Virus record (IMG/VR): IMGVR_UViG_3300037807_000878 | Location: 1 to 64,000 of that record | Strand: one strand, 5' to 3' | DNA length: 64,000 nt | Source: a virus | Part shown: positions 1 to 6,412 of the stretch, one piece after another | Layout: every line of letters starts with the position of its first letter | How positions within the stretch are numbered: the first letter of the stretch is position 1 | Notes under the pieces: generated by a model | What the model saw: only the letters and a program-made list of their open reading frames with translations | What the model was told of the DNA's origin: nothing | The model's database searches: none | Program-made: the position numbers and the translations under genes

Positions 1-2
1 TT

Positions 3-485
3 GTTCTTATTGGTGCGCCTTTATGGACGGATTTTCACAACGGATGCCCAAAAGCAATAGGGCAAGCAAAGATATTCATGCCTGATTATAGAGGATACAT
101 CAAAGACATCTTTCAAGGCGAAGAAATTCCCTTCACTCCAGAACAGAGTATGGAGCGGCACAGTTCCGAGCGCAGATATATCCTTAACGCAATAAAATAT
201 GTAAAGCAATATCATGCAAGTAAGAAGATTATTGTTATGACCCACCACATGCCAAGTGATAGACTTACTTCCCGCAAGTATTCCAATAATGATTTGAATG
301 GTGCTTTCTCTTGTAAGGACATGGAAGAAGCAATAGCACAAGTAGATTACTGGTTCTACGGGCACACCCACGACCCTTTTATTGGTAAACTCACTAACGA
401 CCCTTGCAAGTTTTATTGCAACCCACGAGGTTATCCTTTCGAGGAAACCCTCTTCAACTCAGAACTCGTAATCGAGGTAAACTAA
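3..485 (+). CDS. Metallophosphoesterase (calcineurin-like), C-terminal part, truncated by window start
   Basis: The frame is open from base 3 to the stop at 483-485 and has no start in the window, so the N-terminus lies upstream. The visible part carries late motifs of the calcineurin-like phosphoesterase fold: LIGAPLWTDF near the beginning, VMTHHMPS (metal-binding His pair) and YGHTHDP (the GHTH motif) near the end. These enzymes hydrolyse phosphomono- or diesters with two metal ions; the substrate here is unknown. The first internal ATG is at 78, but the conserved LIGAPLWTDF lies before it, so that ATG is not the start. The next gene begins 2 nt after the stop behind a GAGG Shine-Dalgarno, so the two are probably co-transcribed. 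Confidence 0.85.
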   Translation, partial: VLIGAPLWTDFHNGCPKAIGQAKIFMPDYRGYIKDIFQGEEIPFTPEQSMERHSSERRYILNAIKYVKQYHASKKIIVMTHHMPSDRLTSRKYSNNDLNGAFSCKDMEEAIAQVDYWFYGHTHDPFIGKLTNDPCKFYCNPRGYPFEETLFNSELVIEVN

Positions 486-486
486 A

Positions 487-873
487 ATGAGTAACTTCGC
501 ATATGAAATAGGGGATGGGTGGCTACCTATCGCAACAGAAGCGGTAAAAAAGATTGAGCGGATTCATAAAGGACACTTAGAGATCCCCCCTTCCGTGACT
601 CTGGCTTGGTTTGATACAGAATCAGACATCTCTTTTAAGGAGTGGTATGGCGCTTCAAATATCACTCAAGTAAAAGAAAAATATGGAGGTCTCCGTATTT
701 ATGTTAAATACAACACGGATGAAATCGACGAAATCATCCGTAAAGCAGAAGAACAATGTTCCCACACTTGTGAAATTTGTGGGACGGATAAAGACGCTGA
801 CGAAGTTAAACTTCGTGGAAACAAATGGTACTCAACCCATTGTAAAAAATGTTGGGAGAAAACAAATGACTAA
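487..873 (+). CDS. Small four-cysteine (zinc-ribbon-like) phage protein, 128 aa
   Basis: I recognise no specific function. The first two thirds are a mixed alpha/beta sequence containing QVKEKYGGLRIY, a motif I associate with small hypothetical phage proteins. The C-terminal third has CEICG followed by HCKKC, two CxxC pairs that probably bind one zinc ion. It starts behind a GAGG at good spacing and its end overlaps the next start by 8 nt (ATGACTAA), so it is translationally coupled to the pentapeptide-repeat gene. Confidence 0.7.
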   Translation: MSNFAYEIGDGWLPIATEAVKKIERIHKGHLEIPPSVTLAWFDTESDISFKEWYGASNITQVKEKYGGLRIYVKYNTDEIDEIIRKAEEQCSHTCEICGTDKDADEVKLRGNKWYSTHCKKCWEKTND

Positions 874-1501
874 AACAGAAAACACAGACCCAACGGGCAA
901 CTACTCATCAGGCGACCGCTCCACGGGATTTTACTCATCAGGCGACCGCTCCACGGGGCATTACTCATCGGGAAACCACTCATCAGGCGACCACTCATCG
1001 GGAAACCACTCATCAGGCGACCACTCATCGGGCGACCGCTCCACGGGAATTTACTCATCAGGCGACCGCTCCACGGGAATTTACTCATCAGGCGAGCGCT
1101 CCACGGGGCATTGGAGCATTTCCAATTTCTCGACTGGACACTTTAGCACCATCGATTATGCAGGCTTTGGTGCTTTCAATAAGCCCTGCACAGTTGAAAA
1201 GTGGGCAGATGCGCACAAACCACATTTCCTTTTCCGCATATCCCCAACAAGGTGGATAGCAGAAAATGAAATGACAGCCAACGAAAAGCAGGGAACCCCT
1301 TCTCACAAGACCACAGGCGGTTATCTCAAAACCATATCCATGCAAGAGGCATGGGCAACGGCTTGGGCAGAAAGGGGGGAGCATGACCTTGAATTGCTCA
1401 AAGCACTTCCAAACTTTGATGCTAATGTCTTCAAAGAGATTTCGGGCATTGATATTACTAAAAACATCTGCCCATGTTGTGGGCAGGAGAAAGATAAATG
1501 A
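866..1501 (+). CDS. Pentapeptide-type repeat protein (SSGD/STG repeats), 211 aa
   Basis: I place the start at ATG 866, which overlaps the upstream stop. The frame also stays open upstream to 683, but that part lies inside the previous gene. Residues about 10-82 are an unbroken array of five-residue units of the type YSSGD, RSTGF, HSSGN (at least 14 units), which fade into WSISN and FSTGH. Such a regular period suggests a beta-helix like other pentapeptide-repeat proteins. The remaining 120 residues are non-repetitive and end in a CPCCG cysteine cluster. Related repeats occur in phage proteins of unknown role. The stop overlaps the next start (ATGA). Confidence 0.75.
   Translation: MTKTENTDPTGNYSSGDRSTGFYSSGDRSTGHYSSGNHSSGDHSSGNHSSGDHSSGDRSTGIYSSGDRSTGIYSSGERSTGHWSISNFSTGHFSTIDYAGFGAFNKPCTVEKWADAHKPHFLFRISPTRWIAENEMTANEKQGTPSHKTTGGYLKTISMQEAWATAWAERGEHDLELLKALPNFDANVFKEISGIDITKNICPCCGQEKDK
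900..1109 (+). repeat. Seven tandem 30-bp coding repeats (minisatellite)
   Basis: Seven consecutive 30-bp units each encode two pentapeptides. They share the core ACTCATCAGGCGACCGCTCC with a few substitutions, and some copies are nearly identical. DNA-level identity this high points to recent unit duplication rather than only protein-level conservation. Confidence 0.85.
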
Positions 1502-1749
1502 GCGGCGGCGAATTCGATTACCAAAACCACGCTATCGGCATTGTCAGTAAAGCGATAACAGATGAAGTTGAGGTCAGCGAAAGGGGCTATTCAGACGCAA
1601 CAAGGTTTGAACTGGTGCGGATAGCGCGACTGCTTGCGACCTTGGATGACCTTGTGCACCATGCTGACCTTTTCTACTCTTGTGATATCAGCGAGGAAAC
1701 TTTCCTTTCGAGGTGCAAGAATTCATGGAACGAAACGGAGGTAAACTAA
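1498..1749 (+). CDS. Hypothetical phage protein, 83 aa
   Basis: No family is recognised with certainty. It begins SGGEFDYQ, followed by predicted helices and a pattern of acidic and hydrophobic residues (ARLLATLDDLVHHADLFYS). It overlaps the pentapeptide gene by an ATGA junction. The next gene starts 2 nt after its stop, preceded by a GGAGG Shine-Dalgarno that lies inside this gene's last codons. Confidence 0.65.
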   Translation: MSGGEFDYQNHAIGIVSKAITDEVEVSERGYSDATRFELVRIARLLATLDDLVHHADLFYSCDISEETFLSRCKNSWNETEVN

Positions 1750-1750
1750 A

Positions 1751-2107
1751 ATGACTAACACAGCATACATAATTGCCCTAATGGGAAAAGAAGTAGATTC
1801 CCCTATAATTACAGAGATACAAGAAGTCCACGAGGACAAGAAACAGGCACTAAAAGCCTTAGAAGTCTTTAGCGAAGACTTGGAGATGATGGATAATTAT
1901 TGTCCAGAACTAGAATGGTTTGAATTAATCGAAGTTCCTTTTCAATTGTCAATCCCATCGCAAGGTATCCAACAGGAAAAGGTAGACCATTGGACTGGAA
2001 AGGAAGATGGGGATAACACAGGTTGGTGCATTGAGTGCAAGAACCACATCAAAGACATGGGACATAAAATGGATTGTTCCCGAAACCCAAAAAACAGAGG
2101 AAACTAA
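1751..2107 (+). CDS. Hypothetical protein with C-terminal cysteine pair, 118 aa
   Basis: The function is unknown. It is an acidic alpha/beta protein whose tail has WCIEC and a later Cys, possibly a metal site. The start is supported by GGAGG about 8 nt upstream. The junction before it (GGAGGTAAACTAAAATG) closely matches the junctions before 487 and before the tiny ORF at 2109. Confidence 0.6.
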   Translation: MTNTAYIIALMGKEVDSPIITEIQEVHEDKKQALKALEVFSEDLEMMDNYCPELEWFELIEVPFQLSIPSQGIQQEKVDHWTGKEDGDNTGWCIECKNHIKDMGHKMDCSRNPKNRGN

Positions 2108-2108
2108 A

Positions 2109-2159
2109 ATGAACGATATTGACCCGATAGAACTAAACAAGTTAAAAGATCATGAATAG
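2109..2159 (+). CDS. Tiny ORF (16 codons), possible coupling peptide or gene remnant
   Basis: ATG at 2109 follows an AGAGG Shine-Dalgarno with the same spacing as its neighbours and encodes MNDIDPIELNKLKDHE. It overlaps the start of the next gene at 2152, which has no convincing Shine-Dalgarno of its own. It may therefore deliver ribosomes to that gene, or it may be the remnant of a truncated gene. Nothing else supports a function. Confidence 0.3.
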   Translation: MNDIDPIELNKLKDHE

Positions 2160-2439
2160 ATACCCCCCACGAGCCTTTGATGAGGCAATTGATAAACTAC
2201 CTAAACATATGCGCCTTGGCGTAAAATTATGGATAGAGGAAGGTGTGCCTGGCGGGCACTTCCTCATGGCCGTGATGGCTAACGATTTTAAAGAGGTCTT
2301 TATGAGGGCGGATAAGACGAATTTAGCTGTCTTGGCTGATTGGGTTAACTTTCTACAGAACCATGCTCCTATAGGGTGTCAGGGTAATAGGGAGAAAATT
2401 AAAGCTTGGAAAGGTTTGATGAATCCAGTTGATACTTGA
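2152..2439 (+). CDS. Conserved small phage protein, 95 aa
   Basis: The pattern IEEGVPGGHFLMAVMANDFKEV...ADKTN...NHAPIGCQG resembles a small hypothetical protein common in phage accessory regions. The function is not known. It is predicted to be mostly alpha-helical. The start overlaps the 16-codon ORF, suggesting re-initiation. Confidence 0.65.
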   Translation: MNRYPPRAFDEAIDKLPKHMRLGVKLWIEEGVPGGHFLMAVMANDFKEVFMRADKTNLAVLADWVNFLQNHAPIGCQGNREKIKAWKGLMNPVDT

Positions 2440-2451
2440 TATAATGCCTAC
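2416..2451 (+). promoter_or_regulatory. Candidate promoter giving a leaderless transcript
   Basis: TATAAT at 2440-2445 has a TTGATG at 2416-2421 (18-nt spacing) and lies only 6 nt before the ATG at 2452. Transcription would start at or next to the A of the start codon. The same TATAAT-to-ATG geometry recurs at many unit heads in this window. Confidence 0.5.
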
Positions 2452-2676
2452 ATGGAACATAATGCACTAGGTAAGATGCTTGCGAAGACTGAAGAAACAG
2501 CCCAGCGTAAGCTGAATGAGAAGATCGCTCCTCCGTCCGACAAAACCCTTAAGGAATACTTAATAGAATGTTGGATGGAAGGATATCTTGCTGGGAAAGA
2601 AGGCGATGATTCTATGAATCTAGCTACTATTGAGTGCATCGAAAAAAAAGTAATGCGGATGTTTGCCGATGTCTAA
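2452..2676 (+). CDS. Hypothetical small protein, 74 aa
   Basis: A charged, largely helical protein with no recognised family. It is the first gene after the candidate leaderless promoter and has no Shine-Dalgarno. Its stop overlaps the next start (ATG at 2669, TAA at 2674-2676). Confidence 0.6.
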   Translation: MEHNALGKMLAKTEETAQRKLNEKIAPPSDKTLKEYLIECWMEGYLAGKEGDDSMNLATIECIEKKVMRMFADV

Positions 2677-2941
2677 TATAACTTTTGAAAAGGCTTGGCA
2701 TATTTTTACAGGCATTACAAAGACAGATAAAGCCTATGTATATAAGGACTTAGCTCGAAATCGCTGGCTGGCCGCCGGTCTCCCTATAGCTGAGACACAA
2801 GAAGATAAGTTAAATTTTGTCATCGAACATCTTGAATACCTCGCAAGAAAGTCGTATACTCCAGATAATGGATTAACTCGATCCATTGAAACCTTAAAGG
2901 ATTTACAATGTTCGAAGATGACAAATACAACGAAAGAATAG
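2669..2941 (+). CDS. Hypothetical protein, 90 aa
   Basis: The function is unknown. I choose ATG 2669 (MSNITFEKAWHIF) over the upstream TTG at 2663 because of the overlap with the preceding stop. The protein is helical and mildly basic. It overlaps the next gene by 34 nt in another frame. Confidence 0.55.
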   Translation: MSNITFEKAWHIFTGITKTDKAYVYKDLARNRWLAAGLPIAETQEDKLNFVIEHLEYLARKSYTPDNGLTRSIETLKDLQCSKMTNTTKE

Positions 2942-3354
2942 CAAAAGCTGGGCTTAAAGCAGAACTAGAAATAGGCCTTACAGGAGAAATTTCTAACAAG
3001 AACGCAGCTGAACTAGACGATGTTGTCGCTATAATGATTACAAAAGTTCTTAAAGAAGACAAAGCGCTACATATGTTAGAGCCAAAGGAGATACGCCTTT
3101 TAAAGCGCACGAGAGGCTTCCTTATGGAGAACGCCGGCACCACAGAAGCTATTCCTAACATGACAGAAGTAGCGCAGATTCTTAAAGATTACCTATTAAA
3201 GATAGCCTATCTCTGTTCAGAGAATGATGCCGATGAAGCTTTTGATGAGCTTTATGAAGAAATAGAAAACTTTAATGATGAAAGTATAGAGAACGATCCT
3301 TATAAAGAAACAGATCCTTACAAAGAAACAGACCCTTACAAAGAAACAGATTGA
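2908..3354 (+). CDS. Acidic helical protein with a C-terminal hexapeptide repeat, 148 aa
   Basis: The function is unknown. The protein is predicted to be mostly helical and acidic. Its last residues are three near-identical copies of DPYKET encoded by an 18-bp tandem repeat (3295-3351). The unit length is a multiple of three, so copy-number changes would keep the frame. The stop overlaps the next start (TGATG). Confidence 0.65.
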   Translation: MFEDDKYNERIAKAGLKAELEIGLTGEISNKNAAELDDVVAIMITKVLKEDKALHMLEPKEIRLLKRTRGFLMENAGTTEAIPNMTEVAQILKDYLLKIAYLCSENDADEAFDELYEEIENFNDESIENDPYKETDPYKETDPYKETD

Positions 3355-3617
3355 TGAACATAGAAGATAAAGACTTAACGCTTAGCATTAGGCGCTACTA
3401 TAAGACTGGATGGAACATTGCGTTCTTCCAGTCTATAAAAGAGTTTAAAGACTCTCTACGCTGTGATGAGAAATCCATGGCATATCTTAAAGCAGAGTTA
3501 GGTGGATTAGATGGTGAGTGCGATGACTCGTACTCATTTGATGACTTTCTAGAGGCCTACTGCCGTAAGTGCCGTAAATACGAAGTAACATTTGGTTATA
3601 TCCCAGAGGAAGAATAA
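3354..3617 (+). CDS. Hypothetical protein, 87 aa
   Basis: The function is unknown. I take ATG 3354 rather than the TTG one codon upstream. It is an acidic protein containing YCRKCRKYEVTFGY, a short cysteine pair. Its stop shares a base with the next ATG (TAATG), so translation is coupled. Confidence 0.6.
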   Translation: MNIEDKDLTLSIRRYYKTGWNIAFFQSIKEFKDSLRCDEKSMAYLKAELGGLDGECDDSYSFDDFLEAYCRKCRKYEVTFGYIPEEE

Positions 3618-3880
3618 TGACAGAAGAGATGACTTGTATTGTATGTGGGCAAGAATGTGACCCTATAGAAGATGTAAATCTATGCGATATGATGGAAGCG
3701 CTAATATGCGCAAATAAATATTTAACATGCTGTAATTGTTTTCAATATGTAGATACGAGTACCGACGCAAGGTACCGTTTGCGCTGGCGTAAGCATTTTA
3801 AAGAGATAGATAATGGCTATCGCCCTGTTGATGAAGAAAGACTTCGTATGGTTAAAGATCTCTATGATTCTTGTTGGTAA
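3617..3880 (+). CDS. Small cysteine-rich (zinc-binding) protein, 87 aa
   Basis: Contains CIVCGQEC near the N-terminus and CCNC further on, a plausible zinc-binding arrangement. No specific family is recognised. It is the last gene of the first plus-strand unit and is followed by a strong hairpin that also ends the convergent gene. Confidence 0.6.
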   Translation: MTEEMTCIVCGQECDPIEDVNLCDMMEALICANKYLTCCNCFQYVDTSTDARYRLRWRKHFKEIDNGYRPVDEERLRMVKDLYDSCW

Positions 3881-3914
3881 GTAACATAGACGAGTTTATT
3901 GTTCATAAAATGAG

Positions 3915-3948
3915 CGCCTTAGATTTTATCTAGGGCGTTTATTTTTTC
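3915..3948. terminator. Terminator between convergent genes
   Basis: A 10-bp stem (CGCCTTAGAT with ATCTAGGGCG, one G-U pair) has a TTT loop and is followed by a T-rich tract on the plus strand. It lies between the plus-strand gene ending at 3880 and the minus-strand gene whose stop is at 3939, and it can serve both. Confidence 0.75.
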
Positions 3949-5114
3949 TTTTTAGATAAACCTCTCTTCAGAGCTAGCGCCCCCAAGCCTAGCCCGGCGA
4001 CTGCCCCTCCACGAAGAAAGAGGTTAGAGCGTTTAGCTTTTCTAAGTTGATCTAAAACAGCTTTTTTATTGCTAACGCCTTTTATCTTATAATTGGAATT
4101 AAATAAAGCTTGCGTTGGTAATGCATTGGTAGTCTTTACCCCTCTACCAGTAGCCTTAGTAATAGCGGCTGGCAAGGTCCCACAGTGCTGTCCTGATGCA
4201 TCACATACAGATACTTTTTTAGCTTTTCTTCTGAATGTAGGCAGTAGTACATTTTTTACACCGTCCATAACAGCTTTTCGTGTATCGTATACTGATCCAG
4301 CAAGCCTTTTTCCAGTCCTTGAAACTGCTTCTTGTTCAGCTTTAGTCAAAGCTTTTTTTGGTGTTAATGCTATGAAAGGTGTTGCCTGTGATAGCTTTAA
4401 AGGCGATATTGCTCCTTTACTAAAGCGAGTAGGCCGCTTCTTAAAACGCTCCTCTAGGTTTTTAAAATGTTCATACGATTTTTGCTTGTAATCAGCTTTG
4501 AAGATTTCTTTATAATCCTTAGCTAAGGTTTTCTCTACTCCCGATAAGGTTTCTTTGCCACCTCTTGTATAGGATTTAATGGCCTTTACACGCGAGGGGT
4601 CTACCTTATATACTTTTGCAAGCTCTTCTCGATATTTATTTGTTTCTATATGTATTCCTTTCCTTAGTTTAGACTTAGAAGCTATATGGTCAGGCCTAAT
4701 TCTATCGCTTAATAAATGCTTAGATGTTTCGCTATACGGAGACTGTCCACCTCCTAGCATACCTCCTTTAACCCGCACCTCAGCGTGGCGTAGACCTAAA
4801 CCGCTTGCCGTGGCAGCCCCTTCCCCCATTATTCTAGGTCCGTCTTTCATTAAATCTTTAAGAGCTGATACGCGTGGCTTAAAGCCTCCTTTTTTACCTA
4901 TTATTTCTTTTAGATAGTTACGTTCATTGGCTGGTCTGCCTTGTAAAAATATATCTCCTACTTTAGAGGTCTTTAGCAGTTTCTTATGCTTTATCCTTGG
5001 CGCGGCTTTTACCGCTTTTTCTACTTTGCCTGCATCTCGGATATATTGCACCAGCGAGGCTCCGGGTAACGCTGCTCCAGCCGCAAATGCTCCTGTGTCT
5101 TTAAAATCAACCAT
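3939..5114 (-). CDS. Large basic protein with hydrophobic C-terminus, possible virion/ejection protein, 391 aa
   Basis: The family is not recognised. The protein is very basic, with many KK and RK runs and long helical stretches. It ends in a Gly/Ala/Leu hydrophobic segment followed by a KKKK tail. A CDASGQHCGTLPAA stretch contains two Cys and a His. Like the two proteins encoded at 9120-10962 it is on the same strand as the tail genes and is basic and helical. That is the profile of internal virion or ejected proteins, but this is only inference. TATAAT on the minus strand lies 5 nt before the ATG, so the mRNA is probably leaderless. Confidence 0.6.
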   Translation of the reverse strand: MVDFKDTGAFAAGAALPGASLVQYIRDAGKVEKAVKAAPRIKHKKLLKTSKVGDIFLQGRPANERNYLKEIIGKKGGFKPRVSALKDLMKDGPRIMGEGAATASGLGLRHAEVRVKGGMLGGGQSPYSETSKHLLSDRIRPDHIASKSKLRKGIHIETNKYREELAKVYKVDPSRVKAIKSYTRGGKETLSGVEKTLAKDYKEIFKADYKQKSYEHFKNLEERFKKRPTRFSKGAISPLKLSQATPFIALTPKKALTKAEQEAVSRTGKRLAGSVYDTRKAVMDGVKNVLLPTFRRKAKKVSVCDASGQHCGTLPAAITKATGRGVKTTNALPTQALFNSNYKIKGVSNKKAVLDQLRKAKRSNLFLRGGAVAGLGLGALALKRGLSKKKK

Positions 5115-5150
5115 GTTAAATTATAACACCTTTTTTTGGTATAAACTAAT
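5115..5150. promoter_or_regulatory. Divergent promoter pair
   Basis: Minus strand: TATAAT at 5125-5120, 5 nt before ATG 5114. Plus strand: TATAAACT at 5140-5147 preceded by a T-tract, with ATG 5151 immediately after. The plus element shares TTTTTTTGGTATAAA with the promoter before the lysozyme gene (32721-32734). Both transcripts would be leaderless or nearly so. Confidence 0.55.
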
Positions 5151-5525
5151 ATGACAAAAAACCTAAGAAAGTTAAGAAGGACAGTCCTAGAGAGAGTACG
5201 AGGTGAAAATGTCCTCGTAGTTGGGGGCTTCCTTGGAGCAGTCTCTGCTGTGTATGATGCACTGCATAAGGTCGTAGGCGAAGGCCTATATGGCCTTTGC
5301 TACACCACCTTAAAAGGGCGCCCAGTCTGGGTCAATAGCGGCTTGAGTGAGTACGATACAGTACTCACATGCTTGCATGAGGTAACTCATGCAAGCATCG
5401 CCGAAAGCGACCTCGACCTCGCCCTCGAAGAGGAAGAGGAATTATGCGATAGCGTGGCTGAATATGTCTATAACCATAGGCGGTTCAGGCTCAGAGATCG
5501 TAAATACATACTCTCACTATTTTAA
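5151..5525 (+). CDS. Small HExxH zincin-like protein encoded by a hairpin-tiled mRNA, 124 aa
   Basis: Residues 76-80 are HEVTH, the zinc-binding motif of gluzincin-type metallopeptidases, followed by acidic residues (EEEEELCDSVAEYV) that could give a third ligand. The N-terminal 30 residues are basic. The size and motif suggest a minimal metallopeptidase or an ImmA-like zincin; the target is unknown. There is no Shine-Dalgarno and the ATG sits just after a TATAAA element. At the nucleotide level the gene is a chain of inverted repeats, including a perfect 13-bp stem with a GTAA loop (5369-5398) across the HEVTH codons and a perfect 8-bp stem directly before it. Confidence 0.65.
   Translation: MTKNLRKLRRTVLERVRGENVLVVGGFLGAVSAVYDALHKVVGEGLYGLCYTTLKGRPVWVNSGLSEYDTVLTCLHEVTHASIAESDLDLALEEEEELCDSVAEYVYNHRRFRLRDRKYILSLF
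5197..5410 (+). repeat. Array of perfect inverted repeats within the HEVTH gene
   Basis: Stems read by eye: 5197-5219 (7 bp), 5237-5249 (5 bp), 5257-5267 (4 bp), 5278-5300 (9 bp, one G-U), 5321-5331 (4 bp), 5347-5368 (8 bp), 5369-5398 (13 bp, GTAA loop) and 5398-5410 (4 bp). Two shorter ones follow at 5423-5433 and 5472-5485, before the terminator stem. The 5347 and 5369 hairpins abut without a gap. Confidence 0.8.
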
Positions 5526-5547
5526 ATAGTGAGGGTTTCTTTTTTGT
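5513..5547 (+). terminator. Rho-independent terminator overlapping the stop codon
   Basis: CTCACTATT and AATAGTGAG form a perfect 9-bp stem with a TTA loop and span the stop codon at 5523-5525. GGGTTTC and a T-run follow. Confidence 0.75.
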
Positions 5548-5579
5548 TAATCTTTTTTTATTAACGGGCATAAAGACTT

Positions 5580-5747
5580 ATGAAGCCAGCATTCTTTCTT
5601 TATGTGCTTTGCCCTACCCTTCTTTTTTGGGGTTACTTCATAGCACCTTACTTAGGATACCTTACATGGTTCCTAGCGCTCATTCTGTGGGCGCTTTTCT
5701 TCACCGCAGACATTACAATGATGTTCAAAAATGACAAACGTAAATAA
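5580..5747 (+). CDS. Small membrane protein, 55 aa, two predicted membrane segments
   Basis: ATG 5580 opens a 55-codon frame that runs to TAA 5745-5747. The product begins MKPAFFLYVLCP and contains two aromatic-rich hydrophobic stretches (residues about 4-22 and 24-47), then a charged tail NDKRK. This topology fits a small holin-like or other inner-membrane phage protein, but there is no lysis gene next to it. CATAAA lies 5 nt before the ATG and there is no Shine-Dalgarno, matching the leaderless pattern. It overlaps the next gene by 17 nt. Confidence 0.6.
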   Translation: MKPAFFLYVLCPTLLFWGYFIAPYLGYLTWFLALILWALFFTADITMMFKNDKRK

Positions 5748-6090
5748 TAACCTACTCCTCGATAAAATTCTAACAGAAGTTGCTGATGCTATTAGCACTG
5801 TTCGGGATGAGCTTGATAGCATTCAAGACGAGCTAAAAGACGCAGTACATGAAACAGAAACTATCCCCTGCCCAATATGTGATATCTCTGCAGATGAAAT
5901 TATACAGACACCGGCAGGCGAGAAGATGTACGATATAGGGGACACAGGGCATATCCAATCCTTTGATGGATATACCTGGCATGTACAGATAGAGGATACG
6001 AGTAAAACAACAAAAATACTGGAATTATCGCGCCGTGATGCTAAGATGCTTGCTAAGCAACTAACGCTTGCTTTAGCAGAAAGTGACTGA
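5731..6090 (+). CDS. Hypothetical protein with N-terminal coiled coil and CxxC, 119 aa
   Basis: The first 45 residues have a heptad-like pattern typical of a coiled coil. CPICD follows, then a beta-rich C-terminal half (GHIQSFDGYTWHVQIED). The family is not recognised. It overlaps both neighbours in other frames, so it is part of a tightly packed unit ending in the GHKL gene. Confidence 0.55.
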   Translation: MTNVNNNLLLDKILTEVADAISTVRDELDSIQDELKDAVHETETIPCPICDISADEIIQTPAGEKMYDIGDTGHIQSFDGYTWHVQIEDTSKTTKILELSRRDAKMLAKQLTLALAESD

Positions 6091-6412
6091 TTTCGATACT
6101 AGAGACGAACTGTATAAAAGACAAGATAGGGAAGAGGAACTTAAACGAGTTTCCTTCCCTGTCACAGAATATAATATGAACGATACAATAAAAATACATG
6201 TACCCAGCTCTTGCACGCAGTGCGAGGCTATCCAAGAACTAATAACCTTCTGTCTTAATAACAAAGATCGATGGGGGGATTCAGAAGAATCTTTCCGTCA
6301 CATATCTTGGGCAGTAGACAAATCAAAGGAGTTCCTCACGCATGCTGAGGAAACTTTTAAACAAGCTCAACCAAGAATAATAGATGTCAAGTACTGGACA
6401 ACAGATAGATAA
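6083..6412 (+). CDS. Hypothetical charged protein, 109 aa
   Basis: Starts at GTG 6083 overlapping the preceding stop. It is rich in charged residues and has a TQCEAIQELITFCL segment. The function is not recognised. It ends inside the start region of the GHKL ATPase gene (29-nt overlap), so the two are probably expressed together. Confidence 0.5.
   Translation: MTDFDTRDELYKRQDREEELKRVSFPVTEYNMNDTIKIHVPSSCTQCEAIQELITFCLNNKDRWGDSEESFRHISWAVDKSKEFLTHAEETFKQAQPRIIDVKYWTTDR

Noticed and set aside
683-865. Upstream extension of the pentapeptide gene
   Set aside because: The extension overlaps the preceding gene throughout; ATG 866 at the 8-nt overlap is the more likely start.
870-1088. Minus-strand repetitive ORF opposite the pentapeptide array
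   Set aside because: It is the reverse complement of the 30-bp repeats; the plus frame fits a known repeat type.
900-1109. CRISPR array
   Set aside because: The repeats are direct, 30 bp and contiguous with no spacers, and they encode protein. No CRISPR array or cas gene is visible anywhere in the window.
3295-3351. DPYKET repeat as a functional peptide tail
   Set aside because: Only three copies at the extreme C-terminus. Simple slippage explains it, so it is noted only in the gene entry.
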